Below, in pieces: positions 37,601 to 47,800 of a stretch of 64,000 nucleotides of DNA. This DNA is from Alviniconcha marisindica. Taxonomy: Eukaryota > Mollusca > Gastropoda > Provannidae. Location: assembly GCA_018857735.1 (NCBI GenBank), contig JABMCL010002678.1, forward strand, positions 156,336 through 220,335. The letters run 5' to 3'. A program made the translations under genes and the position numbers. Positions within the stretch are counted from its first letter, which is position 1. The number at the start of each line of letters is the position of its first letter. Under the pieces are notes generated by a model. The model searched no databases, was not told the DNA's origin, and saw only the letters and a program-made list of their open reading frames with translations.

Positions 37601-39556
37601 AACAGATACAATGGGAGTCAAATAAATTCATTTTGTCCTTATTTACACACACACACACACACACACTCACAAACAGTAAAAGAATTGGCAGGGCTAAATG
37701 TGCGTACCTTCATAATAGCAACCCCCCCCCCCACCCCAACCCCACCTTCAACAACTGAACTGATGCTCAGTGGAACACACAATACCTTTTTCATGGAAGT
37801 CTCATGCTGTGACACGGCTGCACAGGCTGAGAGAAACCAGCAGTCTCCCAGAATTCCCTGCTTGATGTCATCACGTGTGACGCCATCCACCATCAGCTCT
37901 GGCACCTGGTCTTCAGGTAATAATTCCTGTGGCAACGCAAGATGTAGCTTGATCACTTATGACTGTAGAACCCCTTTTGTTTGTGCACACAGAAAAACTA
38001 TTCATGTTGTAACATCCAAGCACACGAAAGGTTAAAAAGAATGCTTATTTAATATGACACCACAAAACGTGTGAATCTTTGGGGAAAGCCCCTTTGTTGA
38101 TTGACAAAACAACACTTAAATGGTGAAAAATGAAATGTAGGCTACTTATTTGCTTATGGTTGTGGCGTCTTTCATGTCCAGTGTATGAAAGAATGTTGGC
38201 ATGATGATGACGTGTTCTGAAATAGGCGTGATGGAATAAATATTTTATGACATCAAATTAGCCAACACAGAAGAGACAGAAAGGAGGGGGTATTTGGATT
38301 TTTGTTTTAAAATGCTAGCAGTAACAGTCATGTTTGTTCCAATTTTTTTAAATTCACATTATATAATGTGTGTGTGTGTGTATGCATGTGTGTGTGTGTG
38401 TGTGTGTGCGTGCGTGTGTGTTTGTGTGAGTGGTATAATCCACAATGACTATCATTTTATTTTCAACTCTCTCTCTCTCCAAAACCTAAATATTCTTCTC
38501 CTTCCTTTCGACAGACATCACCACTAGCCGTCACCAACCATCCACTTTCATGAAACAGCAACGACAACAACAAAAAAGCTGGTAAAATACTGAGCATGTT
38601 TGTCTTTAAACAGTGCACACACCTGAGGTCTGAGCCAGGTGACATTCTCGTCACTCATGCCCGGTGAGCTGAAGAGAGCGTGGTAATCCGGGGGGAAGTC
38701 TGGGTCACAGAACAACTCTCCCTCTCCCAGCTGAGACAGCAGCTCTTCCACCTCAGCCTTGGTCTGAAAGCAAGTGGGGTATACAGGCTGGGGCAGTGAA
38801 GGGGTTAATGTGTATAATATATATTTGTACATTAGGACAAAACACGTGTGAATTTTCAGGGTAATCCCCTTTATTAAGCTACAAAACAACACTTAAACAA
38901 CAGCTAAACTGTGAAAAACAATGAAAAATGAGATGGAGAGGTATCTATTTTTAGGTTAAGCTATGTTATTTTCATGGGGGTGCGGGTTAGCATATTTTAA
39001 GGTAATAAATGAAAACACACAAATTTCCTTCTAGTTGTATTGTTGTGTTACAAGTGTGTGCTGTCTGGCACAATACAGTGTGTTTGTTAACCCCTTCACT
39101 GCCAGGACATCACTTGAAAATGACCAAATAAAGTACGAAATCTGAAACCCTTAAGCCTTTTTTTTCCGCACTGGCATGAGAAAAGATTTTCATCAAAACG
39201 CATAGCATTGAAAGTAGATTATTATAGGACCAGAAAAGATACTGTTTGCAGGCGTATCCATGCATCTTTCAGCCCAGAAATTTTACAGGCTGGGGCAGTG
39301 AAGGGGTTAATGTGTATATTATATATCTGTACATTAGGACAAACCACAACATGTGAATTTTCAGGGTAATCCCCAGTATGAAGCTATAAAACAACACTTA
39401 AACAACAGCTAAACTGTGAAAAATGAGATGGAGAGCTATTTATGTCGGGGTAAAGCTATGCTGTTTTCATGTCCAGTGCTTGAAAGACTGTTGGATCTTG
39501 TTTTAGAATGCTAGCAGTCATTTTTGTTTCAGATATTTGTACATGTGTGTGTGTGT

Positions 39557-39595
<39 letters not shown>

Positions 39596-39753
39596 TCCTC
39601 TCTACAGCTAAACTGTGAAAAACAATGAAAAATGAGGTGGTGAGCTATTTTGGGTTAAGCTATGTTGTTTTTGTGTCCACTGCTTGGAAGACTGTTGGAT
39701 CTTGTTTTAGAATGCTAACGGTCATTCTTGTTTTAGATATTTATACATGTGTG

Positions 39754-39799
<46 letters not shown>

Positions 39800-40718
39800 T
39801 CCTCTTTATCCTCCCTTCATGAATCACCCAATGTGGACTCTGGCCACTACTAAGGCTGTTGGTCAGAACTGCCCCAGGCAAGGACTGAGGCAGAAACATC
39901 AGGCTGAGATCACTGCTGACATAATGGGCCATAGAAGCTCAAGCAATATGACTATGGATGATGATCAGGATGATGCTTGATATTATAGTGATATTCCTAT
40001 GGTGATCCATTTAGGTTTCAGATTACTTGACATCAAGCAGACCACACTCACTGTCATGACTGTTTCTGTGTTATACCCCCACCCTCACACTTAAGAAATG
40101 TGGCTTATTTGGTGTTGGTGAATTAACAACAGCAACACTCTCCAAGATGTAGACCTATCAGTGAAGTGGATAAAGCTCAGCCGTGTTATTTAAACTCATC
40201 GGGCCCATAGCACTCAAGCTCTGTGCTGGGTCCTACACACAACTTTGGTAAGATTCGAACCCACAACCTTTCGCCCCAGGTTTCAAAGTACTAACATTGT
40301 AACAACTACACTAAGGTTGTTGTTGTTATGCATTCTTGTCTAGCAGTAACACACCACACATATAAACAATAACTATCAAATAAATGAGGATTAAACAAAT
40401 GAAGAGTAAGCGATACTTGAAGACTCAATATAAACTAACCCCCCCCCCCCCCCCCCCCCCCCCCCATGCCCATAGACTCACGGATACTTTTAGTTTATCG
40501 TTCTCCTCCTCTTCCTCCTCTTCTAGTTCTACTCGATCTGCCTGCGTCTTTTGCGTGTTGTTGTTCAGGACCCCACTATCTTTCCTCTGCGTTGACGCGA
40601 CACTGCCATTTTTGTTCTGCTCCTTTCTCGTTTCGCCGTTGGTTTTGACTTGCTGTGAAACGCCATTGTGAGCCTTCTGTTCCACGCAGTCGTTTTGAGA
40701 GCTGCTGCCGCAACCCAT
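29016..40718 (-). CDS. calpain-family cysteine protease with MGCGSSS N-terminus; 10 exons found, one missing, 3' end unresolved
   Basis: Ca-dependent intracellular cysteine protease. Exons in order: 40482-40718, 38623-38763, 37786-37926, 36961-37154, 36122-36290, 35198-35278, [one not found], 32520-32692, 30756-30872, 29731-29867, 29016-29227; every consecutive found pair matches in phase. Residues 1-79 are a polar/acidic extension starting MGCGSSS, which fits N-myristoylation at Gly2 and palmitoylation at Cys3, so membrane tethering is likely. Catalytic Cys is in [12 protein letters not shown] and catalytic His in [12 protein letters not shown]. The exon with the catalytic Asn (RNPWG-type motif) was not found. 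Domain III follows ([51 protein letters not shown]). No EF-hand or C2 exon was recognised after it; the protein may lack one, as some invertebrate calpains do. Paralogue assignment is uncertain. Confidence 0.85.
29235..29312. repeat. ACAAT/ATACAAT microsatellite with retroelement-like 3' tail
   Basis: (ATACA)-type units followed by ACTTTATTGCCAAGTGTC, which resembles a SINE/LINE tail. Confidence 0.6.
29731..29867 (-). CDS. calpain exon 10 (domain III)
   Basis: Encodes an acidic loop ([10 protein letters not shown]), [13 protein letters not shown] and LQIGFAIYK, matching the calpain SLMQ...IGFAVY block. Phase 1 to 0. Confidence 0.9.
29915..30190. repeat. ~24-bp minisatellite (CACTGACCACATATG) in calpain intron 9
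   Basis: Degenerate CTGACCACAT...ATGCACTGACCACATC units, with a ~50-bp higher-order repeat at the left end. Confidence 0.9.
30340..30780 (-). repeat. ~82-100-bp tandem repeat copying calpain exon 9 3' end and donor, ~4 extra copies
   Basis: On the gene strand each unit has about 27 bases of the exon end (ACACTGCATGAGGCTG in the exon; CAT or CAC variants in the copies) followed by the GTCAGTGGCCCC donor region and ~60 bases of intron. The two nearest copies are almost identical to the exon edge; two units also hold GGGTTAGGGTTAA. Confidence 0.9.
30756..30872 (-). CDS. calpain exon 9 (domain III)
   Basis: Encodes [20 protein letters not shown]...[14 protein letters not shown]; the GxW...AGGxxN...NPQF pattern is diagnostic of calpain domain III. 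Acceptor GTTCAG and donor GTCAGT are both copied in flanking minisatellites. Confidence 0.9.
30868..31375 (-). repeat. ~36-bp minisatellite copying the calpain exon 9 splice acceptor, ~13 copies
   Basis: Gene-strand unit GTTGATGATGTTCAGGACAT plus GTGTCATTGCTGG. The true acceptor (GTTCAG before exon base 30872) is the terminal unit and the exon's first six bases are part of it. Three more diverged units lie at 31700-31815. Confidence 0.95.
31656..31697. repeat. GT microsatellite in calpain intron 8
   Basis: (GT)n tract preceded by imperfect TGTG/CATG repeats from ~31585. Confidence 0.95.
31940..32520 (-). repeat. ~38-bp minisatellite copying the calpain exon 8 splice donor, ~16 units
   Basis: Gene-strand unit CTGGACACAGTAAGTGCTGC plus CTGCACTCTGTTGTCTG. 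Thirteen units including the authentic one keep GTAAGT, and three have GTATGT. The exon end (GGACACAGTCA) forms part of the unit. Confidence 0.95.
32520..32692 (-). CDS. calpain exon 8 (end of protease core / start of domain III)
   Basis: Starts with one base completing a codon (so the preceding exon must end in phase 2), then [50 protein letters not shown]. Donor GTAAGT at 32519 (phase 1) matches exon 9; GTCAGT four bases earlier is a competing donor but does not match. The intron beyond is a GTAAGT-bearing minisatellite. Confidence 0.9.
33050..34090. repeat. 30-bp minisatellite (CAATCATTCACTTGTCTCTCCAACCATCAG), ~24 copies, left end degenerate
   Basis: 33306-33780 is highly homogeneous. 33780-34090 has many one- or two-base deletions in the same motif, looking like low-accuracy consensus. 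33060-33300 holds older CACTTGTCACTCCAACTATC units. Confidence 0.95.
34130..34925. repeat. ~52-bp minisatellite, ~16 copies
   Basis: Core AGTCAGTTGTCAACATTCCC plus ACATCTCATGCTTGACTT and CAAACCCCACATCT; length varies with copies of ACCCCACA. Confidence 0.95.
35198..35278 (-). CDS. calpain exon 6 (catalytic His)
   Basis: 27 codons with [14 protein letters not shown]; the His is the second catalytic residue. Phase 0 to 0. Confidence 0.95.
36122..36290 (-). CDS. calpain exon 5
   Basis: Continues [15 protein letters not shown] and [12 protein letters not shown], the typical GGxxxExMxDLTGG calpain block. Phase 2 to 0, donor GTCTGA. Confidence 0.95.
36500..36522. repeat. poly-C run in calpain intron 4
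   Basis: About 22 C on the plus strand, i.e. G on the gene strand. Similar runs: 30267-30280, 37722-37732, 40441-40465, 41710-41733, 42104-42129, 51211-51232. Confidence 0.9.
36961..37154 (-). CDS. calpain exon 4 (PC1 subdomain)
   Basis: Encodes [35 protein letters not shown] and [13 protein letters not shown], conserved calpain protease-core blocks. Ends in phase 2 before GTAGGT. Confidence 0.95.
37270..37560. repeat. ~22-bp purine-rich repeat (GGGAAGATAAAGAGGAAGACAATG)
   Basis: On the calpain strand this is a long pyrimidine tract in intron 3 upstream of the exon 4 acceptor. Confidence 0.9.
37786..37926 (-). CDS. calpain exon 3 (catalytic Cys)
   Basis: 47 codons, phase 0 to 0. Contains the oxyanion Gln and active-site Cys in [16 protein letters not shown]. 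Confidence 0.95.
38040..38200. repeat. dispersed repeat family H, copy
   Basis: Shares AGAATGCTTATTTAATATGA, GGGGAAAGCCCC, CAAAACAACACTTAAA and GTGAAAAATGAAATG with copies at ~38840-38960, 39340-39530, 39605-39745, 46280-46390, 53812-54300 and 56065-56170. Recurrent end motif: TTTTAGAATGCTAGCAGTCA. Class unknown. Confidence 0.65.
38623..38763 (-). CDS. calpain exon 2
   Basis: 47 codons, phase 0 at both ends. Encodes the pro-catalytic segment [16 protein letters not shown]... to VTWLRPQ, matching the FxDPxFP...WxRP region of calpains. Confidence 0.85.
38785..39745. repeat. ~500-bp segmental duplication in calpain intron 1
   Basis: GGCTGGGGCAGTGAAGGGGT onwards at 38786 recurs at 39287 with ~200 bp of downstream match; part recurs again at 39605-39745. 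TG tracts lie at 39547-39594 and 39756-39798. Confidence 0.8.
39091..39306. mobile_element. piggyBac-type MITE (216 bp) with TTAA target duplication
   Basis: Inverted termini CCCCTTCACTGCC / GGCAGTGAAGGGG, flanked on both sides by TTAA (39087-39090 and 39307-39310). TTAA duplication and CCC-starting ends are typical of piggyBac-related elements. No transposase. A lone right end is at 38786-38807. Confidence 0.65.
40140..40290 (-). mobile_element. partial tRNA-like SINE remnant
   Basis: On the minus strand a B-box-like GGTTGTGGGTTCGAATCTTA is followed by ~100 bp of unrelated sequence. No clear A box. Confidence 0.45.
40441..40465. repeat. 25-base homopolymer C run beside calpain exon 1 donor
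   Basis: On the gene strand a G25 run beginning 16 nt after the exon 1 donor. Confidence 0.9.
40482..40718 (-). CDS. calpain exon 1 (acylated acidic N-terminus)
   Basis: 79 codons from ATG 40718-40716 (context GCCATGG on reading CCATGGG...). It encodes [10 protein letters not shown], a Gln/Asn/Lys-rich stretch, and a run of seven Glu near the end. Donor GTGAGT at 40481; a 25-base G tract (gene strand) starts 16 nt downstream. Confidence 0.85.
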
Positions 40719-41360
40719 GGCTGGTTAACCTAGCTATTAGCTACACTGCATCAAATTTCAACCTAGCTGTCCACATTCTCCGAGATCCTGCGCTTTGTCT
40801 TTTCTGCTCGACACAGCGTGACAGATTATGGGATTAAATTCATGGTTCATCTGCGAACCTCCATTGTCGATGTTGACATCGTCGCCAGTGTATACGGAAG
40901 TGTATAATCAAGATCCGACATGCGCGGACAGGTGCTCGCTGGACTAAAGGGAAGCAACCAGGCGCTCAAATGAATTAGCCTGTGCTACTTGGTCATTGTA
41001 TCGTAACGACCGCACACAAACTATTAATTTTACTTCGGCGCTTTCTGAGGCAAATACGACCATGTGTATGTGTATTTTGTTTGTTTTTGTTCGTTTGTTT
41101 TCTCTCTCTCAAGTTAGCTAGTTCTTGGATTTTAAAATCTTCTAAACTGCACGATCACCTCAGGAGGAAGGTTGTCGTGTGTGCGTGCGTGCTATGTATG
41201 CACACATGTGTATGTGTGTGTAATGTAGGACTTGCTGTTGGTCTTTCTGTGGTTTGATTTGCTTGGGATCATTGTATAATGTACAGTGCGCCAAGCTCAG
41301 AATCCTTTATCAGTTTGAAACACAACCAAATCACAAGTCAAATCTGGCTCATGATGAAAC
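40719..41360 (-). promoter_or_regulatory. calpain 5' flank / probable promoter region
   Basis: Non-repetitive, comparatively CpG-containing sequence up to ~41000 upstream of the MGCG start. No TATA box was recognised; transcription start unknown. Confidence 0.4.
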
Positions 41361-43250
41361 GGAATTCTGATTTATTTAAAATGTGAAAAGTTAACAGACA
41401 TAGATTTGCCAAACCCTACATACTCTAAGGCTGACATTTTAACTGAAGATGGTTGACTGCCAGCCCCCCAAAAACAACAACAACAACAAACTCAGAACAC
41501 ACCACAGGTTAAAAATACGAAGAAAAATTGGCAGCACTTCATTTTTTTCATAAAGAACAAAGTAATGTACAGACTTTCAGCATAACTTGCCTACAACTGT
41601 ACAAGTCATTTTAAAAGATGACAAAGAAAAAATAATAAGAAAAAAACACAAACAGAAAAGCGGGAAGTAAAAAGTTATCTTCAGGCATTCAGTCAGTCTC
41701 ATCATGCAACCCCCCCCCCCCCCCCCCCCCCCCAACACACACACAAAACAACAACCCCAAAACAAATGGCAACCCAGCAAAACTTTGCATGACCATCAAT
41801 CCAGCAATTTTATTTTCATCACAATCAAACTGTCACAAAGTCCAAGTAGACAGAATTTCAGACGAACACACCTCAGCCTGAAAAATATCATGAGAAACAG
41901 TCCTGGAAAATGCAAAGTAATGACACCTTCACATCACCCCCCCCCCCCCACACACACAAATGCAACTGTGTCAGCTACAATCATTTTTATGATTAAGTCC
42001 ATTCAGAAATGTGTCCACCCTCATATGAAGTTTGCACATTCTCCAAGAAAAATGGAACTCTTTTGCTTAAATCTCTGAGCCTGTGGCTACAGCTCCTAGA
42101 TCGCCCCCCCCCCCCCCCCCCCCCCCCCCACAATATGCTTCAGAAATGCTGTTTACATATACATATATAAATATATATATATATAACAAAAAAGAAAAAA
42201 TGTACAAAGTGAGAATGAATCCATGTGAGGTTTCTATACATCATGTGGAATAAAAACAGCAATAAAACTAACACTTGGATGCTTCGCTCAAGACATTTTA
42301 CAGAGGTTAAGCTTACTTCATTCGTGAGTAAAGCTTTCCCCGGCATCACAGCAATCCCTGAAATGAAACATGCCCTGCAATGCCCCGTTCTCTACATCTG
42401 CCAAACAGGATATTAACAAAACAAACAAAATACCAATCCCAGGGCAGTGTGCCGGTAAAATGAGCGATCAACATCAGCTTTGGCTGAATATTCTGCATTC
42501 CAATGATGGCTGCTTTTACATCTAACAATTATTCTCTTCCCTTTTCCGTCTCTTACAGTTAGTGACAGACGCACACAGTCACAGACAGACACTCTTTCTC
42601 TTGAAACATGGATACGTAATAGACCATTCTTAAGAATACTCATGAGGGAGGAGACACTTGTTCAAGCAGGATTGGGCACAGAACTGACCTGCGGTCACTC
42701 TCAGTAAGCTAGATATGGCAGGTCACTAGACTGAAAGAGAGATTTGGCGTGTGCAAAATGGCTGTCTGACCTTGCTTTCCATCTCATGACGTGCTGTGAA
42801 ATAGTTCATTAAGCACGACTCCAGGTCAGTACTGCGCTAAGCTTGCTACGATTTCATGACCCAAATTGACCCGTCTCATTAAAAATGGTTCATGGCAGTG
42901 GAAAGTAAAGCAAAATCACGTATCCATGCATTGTCCACCCCCCCACCCCACCCCCCCTTTCCACCATACACACACACACACATAGACCCCCAAAGTCCCC
43001 CCCAATTTCTCATACTTGCTGTAAACACATTGCAAGGTTGCCTGCTACTGACTGATACAAAAATGAAGGCAGATGCAGGGTTCAGGCAACAATGCTGGGC
43101 TAATCAGTCAGCCAGCCCTGATGGCACTCACAGTAAATTTTGTAAAACACTCAAACTGCCCACCTGCTGTGCCAACTCTGTGCTCCAGCACTACAACACT
43201 GTCTCCTTAAAGCACTTTTTCCTGCTGTCTTGATTTTGAAAATTTTGTGT
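41361..43250. other. non-coding interval between calpain 5' flank and the INO80B 3' region
   Basis: Contains C-runs (41710-41733, 41938-41949, 42104-42129), a short AT tract (~42160-42184) and candidate poly(A) signals for the leftward INO80B transcript (TTTATT on plus at ~41369 and ~43377). No coding exon recognised. Confidence 0.5.
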
Positions 43251-43479
43251 TTGTTCCTTTAAAACTGAAAGACACCTTTTGAAGATGTACCTCTGGTGTT
43301 CATTTTAAAGTTCCTTTAAAACTAAAAAAGACCTTTTGAGGATGTACCTTTGGTGCAGTTTAAGCACCTAGTTCTATTTATTTGCATACCAGGTGAGAGT
43401 TCCAGGTTCATGATTCAGGTCTGTTGTATTCATGCCAAGTCCTTTGAGCACTAATTAACTCCCTTTGGCGATCCTTCAA

Positions 43480-44735
43480 AACTAAACAAATCTAGCCCCT
43501 GGTATTATCTCTGAAAACTCCAACAGTCAAGAAGCATTGGTTAATACCATGTTCATCCTGGAGTGTGCAAAAGTGTCTCTGGTGTTGTTGTTGTTTTAAC
43601 ACTATGTCCATAAAACGCAGTCACAAAGTACCATATACTGCCATGTTCTTGAAGAATGCATGACTGCCTCCGGTATTTTGGTCATGTTTGTCTTCCAGCA
43701 CATAAATCTGCCTCTGGTGTTTTAGCCAAATATTTTATCTATGAAGCTCTAACAGTTCAGAAGTGTCAGCCAAGACCACGTTTCCGTTTGTAGCACCCAA
43801 AAATGTCTCTGGTGTTTCTTCTGAGTGCTGTAACCACAAAACCCACAGCCATGTTCTTGATGACTCCATAATTGCCTCAGGTGTTTTGGCTGAGTATTCT
43901 AACTACAAAGCTTCACAATCCAGAGGGGTTAGAACATCAAGTTCATGTAGCACACAAAACTGCATCTGGTGTTTTCTCCAAGTCCTATAACCACAAAACT
44001 GTATCTGGTGTTTTAGCCAGGTCTTCTAGCTACGAAGCTCCAACGGTCCAGAGGTGTCAGTTAACACCAAGTTCATGTAGCAAACAAAACTACATCTGGT
44101 GTTTCCTCCAAGTACTATAACACAAAACTCATGACCAAGAAGCAACACATAATGCCATGTTCTTCTTGCAGCACACAAAACGGGCTCTGTTCTTTTAGTC
44201 AAGTGTTCTAACTATGGAGCTCCAGCAGTCCAGAGGCATCAGCTAACGCCATGTTTTTCATGCAGAACACAAAACTGTCTCGCATGTTTTTAGCTGAGTG
44301 TTCTAACTACGGAGCTCCAGCAGTCCAGAAGCATCAGCTAACACCATGTTCTTCATGCAGAACACAAAACTGTCTCGCATGTTTTTAGCTGAGTGTTCTA
44401 ACTACGGAGCTCCAGCAGTCCAGAAGTGTCAGCTAATGCCATGTTGTTCTTGCAGAACACAAAACTGTCTCGCGTGTTTTTAGTCGAGTGTTCTAACTAC
44501 GGAGCTCCAGCAGTCCAGAAGCATCAGCCAACACAAAACTGTCTCGCATGTTTTTAGCTGAGTGTTCCAACTACGGAGCTCCAGCAGTCCAGAAGTGTCA
44601 GCTAATGCCATGTTGTTCTTGCAGAACACAAAACTGTCTCGCGTGTTTTTAGTCGAGTGTTCTAACTACGGAGCTCCAGCAGTCCAGATGTGTCAGCTAA
44701 CGCCATGTTTTTCTTGTAGCACGCCAAGCTGCAGA
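43480..44735 (-). repeat. INO80B: ~94-bp tandem repeat copying the INO80B stop-codon exon end, ~9-10 units
   Basis: Gene-strand units contain AACATGGCATTAGCTGA, CTTCTGGACTGCTGGAGCTC and CGTAGTTAG, the same bases that encode ALADTSGLLELRS and the stop in the true exon. Copies nearest the gene are almost identical; those left of ~44100 are increasingly diverged. Confidence 0.95.
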
Positions 44736-44818
44736 GTGGAGTGTTGGTCTTGGAGCAAGCGTACTTCTTCGGGTTGCTGCACCCGTCCACTCCACACAGA
44801 ACCACTGGTTTGGGGGGC
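44662..44818 (-). CDS. INO80B: INO80B exon 9 (HIT zinc finger and stop)
   Basis: Acceptor TTCCACAG. VVLCGVDGCSNPKKYACSK and LCSLACYKKN hold the HIT ligands; stop TAG at 44664-44662. Confidence 0.92.
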
Positions 44819-47800
44819 CTGTGGAACAGAGATGTGCACATTAACCAATAACAAGAATTATTTGTTATCATTTTCCTTTGCATTTGTGTTTAATTACCTT
44901 GTTTTGGCGCTTCATTGCCTGAGCTGAATTTTTTTCCCCCACAGGAAACTCAGGTTAGTTTTATTATAATACTATGCATTTGTGTTTAACATCAGTTTAA
45001 AATATATAAAAAAATGAAAAGAAAAATTCAACCCCCAAAATGAAACGTATTATGAAAACGGGCTGGTCCTCATCAAACTATCATATTTCCACCATACTCT
45101 CAGACCTAAGGAAGTTTGTGGTGTGGGTTTTTTCAGAGGTGGTCTGGATGATTCTTCCTCCTGTGGCGGTGTGCATGTTGGGCTGGTCACATTTTGCATG
45201 GTGTTTATTCCTATATATTTGGGCGACTAGGTAAAGTATGTTTTGTTTTGCCCAAATGATTTCAAAACACAAGGGAGTGAAGGAGTTGGTATTTCTCGAA
45301 GCAGTTTTGTTCTGGGTTTGAACTGGTTTACTGTATTTTTATCATTTTGGTTTGTTTCGTTCTTAGCTAGGTAAGGTTTACGCAACAAGGGTTGGTAGGT
45401 TTATAAATCTGCTTCTCTTTTTCCAAGCACTGCCTGCATGGTCTGTGAATGTGGAAGCTTTTAACTGCTCTATGAACCAAGATTTCACTACACAGCATGT
45501 GGACATATCTTGAAAGCAGCATGTTCTCTCCAGAATATATTTTTCAGCTCAGTGCCCAGAAAAAAATGCAACTTTAAATGTCAGGTACTGCTGTGTGTCT
45601 TAGCAACAATAAAAAAAGATTTAAAAAAGCTGATAAGAGTGACTAGCTATATATAACGAGGAAAATGTGTTCACAAGTAGACAAGGAAATGCCTGGATGA
45701 CGCACAGTGCAATGTTTGTGCAGTGATGAGTGCATCCTTCTGGTTCCTTCTAGTTTCACTTACTGAACAACCTGAGTAGGCAGGGGAAACTGGAATCCCG
45801 TGGGGAAAGACATGGAGATGCCCTCAATGTTGTTGATGTATCGGATTCGCGGCACGTTGCTTCGCTTTGACCCTCGACCCTAGGAGAGGAAAAAATGTCA
45901 CTGTCACCCAAAACCTGCACTGCAGCTATACATTTAGTTTTGGTTCTGTTGGTTTTGGTCTGTTTAGTCCAAAACAACAGAACCAAACAGACCCAAAACA
46001 ACAGAACCAAACAGACCCAAAACAGATCCAAAACGACAGAACCGAACAGACCCAAAATGATGGAACAGACCCCAAACAACAGAACCAAACAGCTGAACCT
46101 AAAGCCGATAAGTGTCCTACATCTCACTTATCAACAGTTTTAACTGCTGTTTTATATGTGAAAGGGGCATACCCTGAAAATTGGCATGCTGTGTTTTGTC
46201 ATAATAAATACTGTTCTTCTGAACCTGTTTCACATTTTCAGTACTTTTATTTAGCAAAAATAACATTCATCCCTTATGAAATCCAAACACATAAAAGGTT
46301 AAAAAGAATGTTATTTAGCATTCCTTTGAATCTTTTACGTTTTGGATCTTGTTTTAGAATGCTAACATGACTGAATCTGGTTTTAGATTTCAATTTTATA
46401 TTTTTAATCTCTTAGGAAAGACTGCCTCTATAACAAAAGCAATGATGTCTGTTGGGTTGCAACGAATTGCTTTCAACTGAAATGCAGGTACATGATGCAG
46501 ACAACCTGAAGGAAAATACAGAGCATGTTTAGAAAGCCAGAACAAGAGCAGTAGTGAAGTCCTTTACCTTTCGGCCCTTGTTCTTGGAGTCCTGTTTCTT
46601 CAGAAGACGCTCCATTGTTTGTTTCTGTCAACGAAAAGAGAACAGTGAAAATCAATCCTTTAGTTAGTAGTTGTGCATATGTGTGTTTGTGTGTATATGC
46701 ATGCATGCGTATGTGCATGTGTGTGTGTGTATGCATGTGCATGAGTGTGCATATGCACACACTGGTTTAACCAACAGCAGTAAAAACTTCAATGCTGAGA
46801 ACAAATAATGTACACAAAAACGCACTGATAATTTTTTAATTTTTTTTACAACTGACACACCTTGTCTTTTTCTCTTTTTTCGTGTGCTTGCTGTCGTCGC
46901 TTTTTTGCTCGTTGCTGTCGGCGTTGCTTCTGTTCCTCTGTCAACTCCTGAGTCTTGTAGCCTTCAAACAAAACAAAACAAAACCTCATTTGAAATTGAA
47001 TGTTAGCTGGTTTGTCCAAGTGGTAAGGCAAAGAAGGTGTGTGTGTGTGTGTGTGTATGTATGTGTGTGCATGTATGCATGTGTGTGTGTGTGCATGCAG
47101 TTATCCCTATCATTTAGGCCAGTGCCTGCTGATCTCTGTACTTTTCAGTAAACAAACAAACAAAAATGGCTTTGATTTATAATAAAATAATCTAAATGCC
47201 CCCATCATGAGCAAAACTCTTATTATCAGTAATGCTCATATCAGTAATTTCAGACAGATACAATGCAGCACCTACCAGAAGGCAGCTGTTGGAGTTCTAT
47301 CTGATGCCCATGAATCTTTGCTCTCTGAAAGTAGATAAACAAGGCAAAGTAATGCTGCTGAAGTCAGTCAGAATGTGTGCAAAATCAGTACAGAGCAAAT
47401 TTCAACAAACAATCAGATGCTGCATTCTGCAACAATAATAATTTAAATCAACAAATGACAGAGAACACGTACTAGACCTGTGCTTAAATATCCGCTGAAA
47501 CACATCTGAAACCCAAGCACAAATGAAACATTAAAAAAGGTTTCTGTTGTTGTCGTTTTGTTGATAGGACAAAACAAACCCATATGCAAATTGGCAGTAA
47601 ATGCGCCCTCTACCAAGCAACAGAAAAATGGTGATGCTACACAACCAATCAGCTCTACTTCTCTCGCTCAAAGCAAGACATCCCACCCACCATTCTCTGA
47701 CTGAGAGCCAGACATCCCTCTTTCCATCCCCTGAGAGCGAGACACTCTACTCACCACTCTCTGATGAGAGGCAGACATCCCACTCATCATCCCTGAGAGT

